Assembly (NCBI GenBank): GCA_947359465.1 | Contig: OX375877.1 | Span: 50,180,744-50,244,743 of the forward strand | Reading direction: 5' to 3' | DNA length: 64,000 nt | From: Metellina segmentata | Lineage: Eukaryota > Arthropoda > Arachnida > Araneae > Tetragnathidae | Made by a program: the position numbers and the translations under genes | Part shown: piece by piece, positions 56,155-64,000 of the stretch | Numbering within the stretch: the stretch's first letter is position 1 | Layout of the letters: each line of letters opens with the position of its first letter | The notes under the pieces: generated by a model | The model's input: the letters and a program-made list of their open reading frames with translations, nothing else | Told to the model about the DNA's origin: nothing | Database searches by the model: none

Positions 56155-56880
56155 CGCCTAAGCAGTTTCAATCTAAAGACACTGGTTCAAATCAACAATA
56201 AATTCTACGGCATTCCGAATTCATGTAGCGATTCATGTTGTTGAAAATTGGTGCGTGGAATGACGCCTTACGATACAGAAATTATACTATGAAACCTACC
56301 ACCTAAACATGGCACTTGTAAGTGCCATGTTTAGGTGGTATACGGCGCTTTAAGAAAATATTCTTTGACAAATTATATATTTCAGAACCCTCTACCACCC
56401 AGTACAATTTGACCAGATTTTTCCGAAACAAACTGTTGTATAGTCGTGCTAAACAGGTTCCTCTGTGCCACTCATATGTATACACAGAGCATCGCTAAAG
56501 CTTTAATAAAGTTACACTGGTTCAAATCAACAATAATTCCTATGGTATTCCAAATTCGTGTAGCGATCCATACCATTGAAAATTGATACAGGGAATGACA
56601 CATTACGCCACAGAAATGGTGTTATGAACTAAGATAAAAAGCGTCCTCTAACCACCTGAACACGGCACTTGTAAGTGTCATGTTTAGGTGGTAGAGGGCG
56701 CTTTATCTACATATTCTTTGACAAAATATCTCTTTCCGGCCCTTCTGCCACCTTTTAAAATTTGACCAGATATTTCCGAAACACATTGTTATATAGTCGT
56801 AATATAAAGGTTCCTCTATTCCACTCATGAATACACAACGCATCGCTAAAGCCTTTCGTCGTAAGACTCTTCTTGAAAAC
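56155..56880. repeat. 353-bp tandem duplication carrying long hairpins
   Basis: Two units, each with GGTTCAAATCAACAATAA, a hairpin and CAGAGCATCGCTAAAG or its like. Hairpin 1: ACCACCTAAACATGGCACTT (56298-56317) pairs perfectly with 56320-56339 around GT. Hairpin 2: 56651-56670 with 56673-56692, two mismatches. Unit boundaries near 56157, 56510 and 56870. Confidence 0.88.
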
Positions 56881-56899
56881 ATTCTCCTTTAAAACTTTC

Positions 56900-57820
56900 A
56901 CTTGAACTATAAAGACATTTTACCATCGAATTCCTCCGCGGCGAAAGCAAGCGGCGTCTGTATCCATAAATATAATTTTTACAACAGTTCCTGGCCCTTA
57001 ATCCCGAGTTTAACGTTCCATTTTACGAAGCTTTTGGGCAAACAAATTTCCCCTTCTACAATGAACGGAGCGCAGGTTGCGTAAAGTCATCGTGGATTCC
57101 CGAAGGTTATTAAAACCATCGATTGAACTGGAAAAAGACCATTGCGTCAGCAGTCTTTTTCTTCCAGTCTTAAAACTTCTGCAAATAAAGTTAAACTTCT
57201 TACCGTGTAACTATGGGTTAAATACTTTGTTATTAACTGCTACTTGGGTTGATGCATGTAGATTTAATTAAATTCCGTCGTAAATTGCGAGACGGTTTTC
57301 CCGTTGAAAGAATTGCTTTTCGAGACTTGCTTATTACTCTTGTGATGAATCATGGTAGACGTTTGACCGAACTCCTCATAGAGCAAATTTAATGATTAAT
57401 GTTTTCATATCTGAGTCGTGTAGAATTTTGTTTCTTATTGACATTTATTGATGTGTTTTGGTTACGCAATATACGAAAATGACAGTAGAATCACAAACCA
57501 ATCCACCATTTTATTATACGCAGTAAAATAAAACAAACATCAAAAGTGTTGATGCACCTTTTACAACAAACGCTCACTAATATGTTATTTCATTTTCTAT
57601 TTTGGAAAAATGATATTAGCATCAATTTCACACTAATCATACTATGCAAGACTCAATATCATATGACCGTGATTCAAAACTACGAGAATTCGTCCTCGTA
57701 TCTTTCGAGATTGATCCCTGATCGTCGTCAATTGACCATAGAGGAAAACCAAAAGTAGAGTGAACAATTGTAATCTTTTTATGAGCCCAGGAATCATGTG
57801 ACAAAAATTAGTATTAACGT
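56900..57820. other. Mostly unrecognised; small SINE remnant
   Basis: 57655-57745 resembles the SINE body (ATATGACCGTGATTCAAAAC, CTGATCGTCGTCAATTG). Frames near 56902 and 57077 lack support. Confidence 0.45.
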
Positions 57821-57828
57821 GACCCTAA

Positions 57829-58278
57829 GGCCCGGTGCACACATCCGGTTTTTCAACGTGCGGCGCCGCTGCGGCACCGAAGCCCAACTATGCGCACATA
57901 ACCGTGAAATGACGTAAGTACTCATTTCGCGCCATTTGCAATACATATTCTATCGAAGAAAACGTGTTTTTCGCTTACTTGGTGTACACAAAAGTATATT
58001 TTGAAACAAAATAGACGTTACTGCATACAACCATTTATTAATTAGTATTTATATTCCTTTTATTTATGAAAACAAGGTACTTCAGACCGGAGAAGCGTGA
58101 GCGGCGAGCTGCAGCGCCGTGGGGAACTGCGGTACAAATTGCAAGCAAGTTGGACGTCCGTCGCCGCAGCGGCGCCGTAGGCATATGTGCACTACTGCAT
58201 TGGATCTAATGTATCTCAGACCACACTTACGCTACGGCAGGTGCCACACGTTGAAAAACCGGGTGTATGCATCGGGTC
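57829..58278. mobile_element. PIF/Harbinger-like MITE, copy 2
   Basis: 450 bp. Left GGCCCGGTGCACACATCCGG and, reversed right, GACCCGATGCATACACCCGG. Target words TAA (57826-57828) and TTA (58279-58281). Aligns with copy 1 along its whole length at about 14.7 kb distance. Confidence 0.85.
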
Positions 58279-58521
58279 TTAGACTGCTTTCCTCTGCTGA
58301 GTGGAACAATGAATTCCTCCTATGATTGGCTTAAGGGACGAAGACGCCCATTCATTGATTCGCCGTCTGATTGGTTTACTAATTGATCATCTTATGGTAG
58401 TAAACATGGGATTTCAGCACTTCTGTCACGAATCTATAAAAACGGATACACGCACCTAACTCACATATCCTGTCATAAGATACATGCTATAAGAAAAGAC
58501 GCGCACAAAATCAGTCATTAA

Positions 58522-58865
58522 CCTTTACGCTGCGGCAGGTAAACAATTGTTAACACTAAAATTTCGTTTACACCAGCTGCAAAGTATACATCTATGTACT
58601 GTGGATGTTATCCACCTCTTAAGTGACCACTGGCATCGATCACCATTTACGAGCTGTCAGCTACTGACTTTCTATAGGTTCCCTCCTTTTGTTCGGTGAT
58701 ATCTCTTTTCACGCCACACAATACTGTGAAATGAAAGCGTCAGTCGTAAATCCCACTCACGGTCCTATAGCTCAAGTACGGTAATTAGGTAAGGGGGCTC
58801 GGAGAGTCAGGCAAAAGAGCCAAACTGTGAGGCGATTGAAAAATCTAAGCGCCGCAGCGTGAAGG
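58522..58865. mobile_element. piggyBac-like MITE, 344 bp
   Basis: Perfect TTAA on both sides (58518-58521 and 58866-58869). Ends CCTTTACGCTGCGGCAGG and, reversed, CCTTCACGCTGCGGCGCTTA. Non-coding interior. Confidence 0.88.
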
Positions 58866-59289
58866 TTAATTTTTAAAAGAGCAATCACGTGACTACTAGT
58901 CGACATGTTAGTTACATTTTATGAAGCTCTGCTCAGTTTATTTAAATGTCACCTCTATTCAATAGCCTATTGTGTTGCTACAGTGAGATGTAAATTCATC
59001 AACTTACCTTATCAAAAACCAACCCTAAAAGTGTTGTCTATTTTTGGATTGGCATTTCGGTGACATTCGCTTTATGACGTCAATTAAATTTAATTTACAA
59101 TATCAACGCTAAAACGCCAAACTATCCTTTTGGAATCTACGGAGATTCCTTAAAGAGAGTAAATCGAGACACAGTTGAAATTAAAGAGTCAGATGGATAT
59201 GCAAATCCGAATAATGTGCGTCAAATTATCAGTTGTCTGTCAAAGGGGTTGAAATACCACAATGGTAATTTCTTAGCCAACGCTGTAAT

Positions 59290-59412
59290 TTGTTTATTAT
59301 TATTATTATTATTATCTATTTATCTTATTTTTATCCTATTATTTCTATATTTATCTTATTTTTACTCCATCACTTCTATATTTATCTTATTTTTAATCCA
59401 TTATTTAATTTA
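59290..59412. repeat. TTA microsatellite and AT-rich minisatellite
   Basis: (TTA)n followed by three copies of a TCTATATTTATCTTATTTTT-type unit. Confidence 0.85.
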
Positions 59413-59443
59413 ATTTGACTAAATGATTAATTTTCTTCTTTTT

Positions 59444-59648
59444 AACCCTTCAAATAGTTTTGAAGAGATATCCCGTCTATCAATATCTGACCACGTTTTC
59501 CTATGACAAGATATCTTGTCAAAAAAATATGGCATATTTTCTCAGAGATCTGATCAGATTTCTTCTACGAGATATCTCGTCTATCAAGATCTAATTAATT
59601 TTGCTAATGACGAGATACCTCGTCAAGCCAACCATCCGAAGGGTTTAT
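59444..59648. mobile_element. GAGATATCTC-family MITE, 205 bp
   Basis: Left TTAACCCTTCAAATAG then GAAGAGATATCCCGTC; right GACGAGATACCTCGTCAAG then CCGAAGGGTTTA. Inner copies of ACGAGATATCTCGTC. The TTAA/TTTA edges and CCCTT ends suggest piggyBac-driven mobility. Confidence 0.75.
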
Positions 59649-60305
59649 ATAAAACAGATCAAGTTGTGAGCAGTTACGAGTACCGTAGTGAAATGCGGAC
59701 AATTTTTGGACTGATTTTCCATAACGAATCCAGTGGTATATTTGTGTGAGGTCACAGTTATCATGACACTGTATGTTTAGAATCTTGTTTATAATTTACC
59801 GAAACTTAGAACTAAATGTTCTAAACATTTTCAACAATCATACTTACTCTTTTAAAAAGGTTTGTACTACGTAATTCATACTACAATGCATTTCATACCA
59901 CAATGTTTCACGAAACTTTTTATAAGCTGGTTAGGGGTAATTGAGGGAGAGATGTCTATGACTTGAATGTTTCGTAATGTATTTGTTTGAAATGTGAATT
60001 GTTTTCAGTCCGTATCTTCAAAAGACAGAGAGAAGCAAATTGAATAGGGTTCTTGTTTAAAACCTCTTATCATTTATTCCAAAAAAGGAACAAGTTATTT
60101 CGTTCTCATAATTTTTAAGGTGTGGGTTCAACAGTAGAAAACTATTAAGAGACTTATTCTCAGTTTTATTGTTATTGAGGGTTGTTTTGAAAATGTTTAC
60201 ATTCTTACAATTCCTTTACGCTATCCAATTGTTGAGTGCATCGTCTTTCCTTGGATTTAAGAGAGATTCGGATTCGTAACTAAGAGCTCCGGTATACGCG
60301 TTTCT

Positions 60306-60475
60306 TTACCCTCTTGGTGGTTAGGCTCGAAGTGTTGCCTCGCCAGTGGTAAAACTAACCAGGTCTTGATTCAAAGCAAATTTTATCAGGTTTTCGTGGA
60401 TGAGATATCTCGTCATTAAGTTTGATCACATCTTGATGGACGAGATATCTCGTCGAAACCACTCTGAGGGTTGAG
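60306..60475. mobile_element. GAGATATCTC-family MITE, ~170 bp
   Basis: Left TTACCCTCTTGGTGGTTAGG, right GACGAGATATCTCGTCGAAA then CCACTCTGAGGGTTGA. Two full GAGATATCTC palindromes inside. Compare the edges of the satellite arrays at 44.5 and 50.9 kb. Confidence 0.75.
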
Positions 60476-60520
60476 AGCAACGCCTTTAGCCTCTCGATCA
60501 ATGTAGGGACCTTTATACAG

Positions 60521-61190
60521 AGTAATCCTAATAGTTCCCGTGCTCCAACTTTAAAAAAATTATTGCCCGTGGGTTTTTCTTTGAATTATTGAATTTTATC
60601 GTTTGCTTATAGCTTTATCGAGTCTTTCATAATTATCGTTTGGTTTTCTTCACGCTCAAGTTGTGCGATAATAAAGTTCCACATAATTTTGTTCTTCATT
60701 GCAAGATGAGTTTATCACGTATTCAGAGAATTGCGCTGTTTGAGGCTTATTTTGTATGTAAATCATATGAAAGATGTAAAGAATTTTGGCGACATAAATA
60801 TCCAAATGATGCAATACCGAGTTATGATACATTATATTAACTCGTTCGGCGATTTCGTGAGACAGGTTCGGTTGGAACACAAATCACACGAGTGGAAGAC
60901 AGAAAATTGTTACACCAGACTTAGTGCAAGAAACTCAACGGAGGAATTTCGAAGTCACTCCCAAGCATCTTGAAACGTGTTTCTAAAAATATACGCAAAC
61001 GACTTCAGCTTTGCCTCCAAGAAAAGGGCTTAAATTCTGAACATTTATTACAAATGTAAGTTCAGATTTGTTTCCCAGGTTAGGTTAAAAGTTATTTTCC
61101 CCATTGGCATAAAAATAATTATTTTAAAGCTTGTTGTTTTTGTATAATAAATTCACGAATCGTCATTACGGGAACTTTTAGAACACCCTT
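60521..61190 (+). mobile_element. DUF4817-type DNA transposon, internally deleted
   Basis: Imperfect ends AGTAATCCTAATAGTTCCCG and, reversed, GGTGTTCTAAAAGTTCCCG. About 670 bp. Keeps both ends of the transposase but not the middle. Target duplication not clear. Confidence 0.7.
60706..61057 (+). pseudogene. Transposase relic with DUF4817 helix-turn-helix
   Basis: MSLSRIQRIALFEAYFVCKS, then IPSYDTLY, a TAA stop where Asn is usual, then LVRRFRETGSV in the same frame, which is the DUF4817 signature found at the N-terminus of many arthropod transposases. A short C-terminal stretch (KRVSKNIRKRLQLC) follows in a different frame; the DDE core is missing. Confidence 0.78.
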
Positions 61191-61224
61191 TCTTTCTTTC
61201 TGAATGGAAACAATCCCCTCCTTA

Positions 61225-62010
61225 CCGAGTTACTGAAAACCCACAGCGGATTAGCAGGGAAGGTCTCTAATGATAAAACGAAAGAAGACCCGGGCATGTG
61301 TGAGGAGTGCTAGGTGCGCCAGGTTATCCGAGACGTGGTCGTCCTACAACAGCCTGCACAGCCCCCGTCCAAAGCAAAAGGTGTCCGTCCCAGCTCATAG
61401 TTATCATTCAGCAAGAGGCCACCGTGCTTACACTCTGGATTCATCATGCTTGCCTCAAGATAGAAGCAATCAGACTCATTGGCGTTCATCGCGGTGGTGA
61501 CCTCACATCCTCAGTCGAGCTGGATTGTTCTCATCACTGGAAGGAAGCTCAAACCTCCGGGGCATCTACTAGTTGGGCGCCCCCTCCTCAGTAGCCCAGC
61601 AGGACAGCAGACTGTTCTCTCACCCTAATGTCCGGCCCGTGGGCGGTAGTACCGGGACCATCATCCATGGTGATATGTAGACCTCTGCCGCCTACCAGAT
61701 AGCCTAAATTCGTAAGCGTGCAGGTATTAGCCTAGGGTAGATCCGGAGATGCATCCTCCAGCCATCCTAGTTACCAGGTGGCACCTCGGGGAGGTTCCTG
61801 CCGCTACTTGGCCGAAAGGATAGCGGCCTGCCCCTACCCGCCGGGTCACTACTCCCGAGCGAGCCTACAGCCTTTTCCTTACCGGCCCGAACCGATAACC
61901 AGCCGTCGGAAAGTAATCCGAATCGGAAGCCCGCCAGCCGCAGCCAGGCACCTCAGAATAAAATCAACCAGCACTCGGCCCAGCACCGAAAACACACACC
62001 GCCCACAGTT
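61225..62010. repeat. GC-rich island, probably an inserted element of unknown class
   Basis: About 790 bp much richer in G+C than all surroundings, with sharp edges (AT-rich before 61200 and again after 62010, at ACAGTTTTTTTTACAC). Several short frames overlap; none is dominant. No TIR or TSD found. Could be part of a LINE or LTR element, or a foreign insert. Confidence 0.5.
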
Positions 62011-62029
62011 TTTTTTACACTAGGTCAAT

Positions 62030-63225
62030 ATGTCGTTAAATGCAATTATAAGCTAGCACATAACGTAGGAGTGTGTAAATAGCTAAATGCTTTCAATAGA
62101 ACCCATATTTAGTACTGTATAGAAAAGAAATATTTGACATAAGAATTTAAATTTACCTAACGAGAGATTCAGTGTCAATGAGTGTGATACAAAGTGACAT
62201 GTATGTAAAGATGGATTACCCTTCTTCACTCACATACCATCTTTAAATAGTTTTTACTATCACTTATCAGATCCGGGAGCTCTAAACTTCCAATCTCGAA
62301 GTTCATTTGTCCCCTAGTTAAATAAATCAATTCATTCCCCACCAAAAAAAATATCAGAACTACTTCAATTTACATGCAGTAATCCATCAATATAATATTC
62401 ACTTTAATTTCAGAAAAGACAGCGCATTGTTTAAAACATGTTTGCAATTACTAGAATTACATTTTCTAGTTGGAAGCCCATGTCGTTCCTGTTCCCAATC
62501 CTATGTTGTCAAGTCTAGTCCAAGGAAATAAGTTACATCGTAATACAATCGATACTTTCTTATTGGATTCTAAACTACACGTATTGGCTCATTGGATTAA
62601 GCCCTATTTATTCGCCTTCTTTGAAATAACTCGATTGAATCTATCTCTTTAAAGCGAGACAAATTTGATTTCAATCCTGCTTTGTGAAAGGATTTTCCGT
62701 TAGTTATTTAGTCGTAGCAATGATACATGTTTACAAAATTAATGACCTATTCATCCCCACGGGAAGCATTCTACCGTGGACTTAAATGAACAAAAGTGGG
62801 AATACACTTATAGACACATGGTTTTGTATCGAAGGCTTGAAAGTAAGTATCCCTTGTGATCTATAAATCTATCCTGTTTTAACAATTTTTACGATCCCAT
62901 GGATTTTGTTTCCTTGTTTATCATGCACTTAAACGATTCTGTAAGAGATAGGTGTTCAATATTACTTTTCAATGGATCCATTCTCATGTTGTAATCTAAG
63001 GATTAGAAACAGCTGATGATTTGGTAAAATATACGCTTCCTAGAACCAGAAAAAGTTATATTGCCCTTTCAGAGGAAGACCATCAATCCAGCTTCATGTG
63101 TATATATGCACTAAAGATCACGAAAATCGACAAGAACATCGATATTTTTTACTGCTTTAAAATATTTTCCAACTCTTTAGCTTTCAAAAGATTCCATTTG
63201 TAAGGATTAAAAATATTACAAAGAC
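62030..63225. other. AT-rich stretch, nothing recognised
   Basis: Short frames at 62470 and 63021 have no support. Confidence 0.45.
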
Positions 63226-63227
63226 CA

Positions 63228-63465
63228 TCGTATACACAGGTGCTGGTGCACGTTAAATTAGCCATGGTCTCAAATATTCTCACGTTGGCGTAGTGTGGAA
63301 GTTTGGAGATTGGATTTCCATCGCACAGATGTTGTTATCGACACCTGGCCATAGTTCAAAATGACGTGGCGTTGTCCCGGAATCTGCCCCTCAGGGATTG
63401 ATCCCGAACCGTCACCAATACACTTCGTGTTGCTCCAGTGCGATGCTAATTAACTACCTACCAAT
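63228..63465 (+). mobile_element. Old SINE body
   Basis: GGTGCTGGTGCACGTTAAAT, TCACGTTGGCGTAGTGTGGA, GGCCATAGTTCAAAATGACG, GATTGATCCCGAACCGTCAC, GTTGCTCCAGTGCGATGCTA, then AACTACCTACC. Older subfamily with a CTACC-type tail. Confidence 0.75.
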
Positions 63466-63517
63466 TTCAGTATATATTACCTATCACTGCTTTCCTAGTA
63501 TGAATATAGAGAGCTAG

Positions 63518-64000
63518 AGGTGTTTCAAAAAGTACTCACTAACTTTTAAATGTCATAATTACAAAATAGTGATAGATAGAAATATGAAGCAAGTGGGAGA
63601 TTTAATGGGCAGGTCCAGAATTTGAAATAGACTGGTTTCAAATTTGGTAATATTTTTGGCTGACAGATGGCGTTGCAGACCTTGTAAACATGAAATACAG
63701 CTGATAAATTGTTATTTTTCAACTTCTGTCTCGTCCACTGGCGAAACGTAGCAGGAAGTTTAGTAGTAACCTGTTGCAGGAGTCAATGCGAGTCATGTGT
63801 TCAATGAAGCAACGAGGATGCACAAGACACTTTGTGGTTTATGCAAGACGGTGTCCTACTACACCGTACTTTTGTAGTGTTCACCTTCCTTGATGAATAC
63901 TTCAGTGGCAGAGTCATTGCTCTAAATTACTCCAAAGAGGATCGTTGCAACGGAATAGATTGGTCTTCATACTCCCCAGATCTCAATCCAAACGGCTTCG
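63518..64000 (+). mobile_element. DNA transposon fragment running off the right edge
   Basis: Begins near GAGGTGTTTCAAAAAGTACT, a probable left terminal repeat, then non-coding sequence, then the 3' half of a transposase. Helix-turn-helix region missing. Confidence 0.6.
63829..64000 (+). pseudogene. Tc/mariner-superfamily transposase C-terminal half, cut by the window edge
   Basis: Open for 57 codons to the edge: TLWFMQDGVLLHRTF (second catalytic Asp in FMQDG), FLDEYFSGRVI, then DWSSYSPDLNPNGF (third Asp in SPDLNP). Typical of arthropod transposases of the kind that also carry DUF4817. No N-terminal part in the window, so a 5'-deleted copy; what follows cannot be seen. Confidence 0.75.

Noticed and set aside
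58119..58325. 68-codon frame in the second Harbinger-like MITE
   Set aside because: Not kept open in the first copy beyond part of its length, and it lies in the element's terminal region.
61270..62023. Frames of 76, 95 and 81 codons in the GC-rich island
   Set aside because: Low stop frequency follows from high G+C; the frames overlap or are unlinked and show no domain.

Overview
The window is AT-rich nuclear DNA from a eukaryote, most likely an arthropod and possibly a spider. The pointers are mariner, Tc1, piggyBac and DUF4817-type transposon relics, very high density of a tRNA-derived SINE, and no operons or long intronless housekeeping genes. The spider guess is inference from repeat style, not from a database match. 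Most of the sequence is repeat. The many 60-75-residue frames that recur through 1-21 kb lie inside SINE copies and are not called as genes.

Layout. 0.5-12 kb: a degraded tandem array of a unit holding a small intronless gene. Two copies are open (153 codons at 3658-4119 and 150 codons at 10528-10980). A third survives only as its last ~15 codons and 3' flank (7778-8320), and the 3' flank of a fourth lies at 590-1082. The two proteins agree at roughly half their positions, yet the DNA just outside the coding regions is clearly more alike than the DNA inside. This fast-changing paralogue pair is the best candidate for real, undescribed biology here; I recognise no family. 4.7-7.5 kb and 15.4-21.9 kb: two copies of another duplicated segment, the second inflated by SINE and piggyBac insertions, so that the first supplies empty sites for the second.

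1-21 kb is saturated with one SINE family: a tRNA-like head (A and B boxes), a body of about 250 bp and a tail of ATTACC-type repeats, bounded by 12-14 bp target-site duplications (TSDs). Some insertions are 5'-truncated to 114, 94 and even 31 bp with perfect TSDs, which indicates target-primed reverse transcription by a LINE partner. At 17646-20095 there is a five-part nest: a SINE split by a piggyBac element, which is split by three SINEs, with a further SINE in the outer SINE. Other SINE subfamilies carry different tRNA-like heads on the same body, and one element (37904-38140) carries the usual head on a different body.

22-64 kb: sparse AT-rich DNA with dead DNA transposons: mariner (27.5-28.8 kb), piggyBac (29.8-30.6 kb), Tc1 (32.2-33.0 kb), a Tc1/mariner (48.0-49.3 kb), an internally deleted mariner (55.1-56.1 kb), a DUF4817-type element (60.5-61.2 kb) and a fragment of one more at the right edge. 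All transposase frames are broken or lack catalytic parts. There are also two PIF/Harbinger-like MITEs, a piggyBac-like MITE, a MITE family with a GAGATATCTC palindrome that seems to have seeded two satellite arrays (44.5-46.9 and 50.9-52.1 kb), a seven-copy 168-bp satellite (38.7-39.9 kb), palindromic minisatellites and long perfect hairpins. I see no rRNA, functional tRNA, CRISPR or operon.
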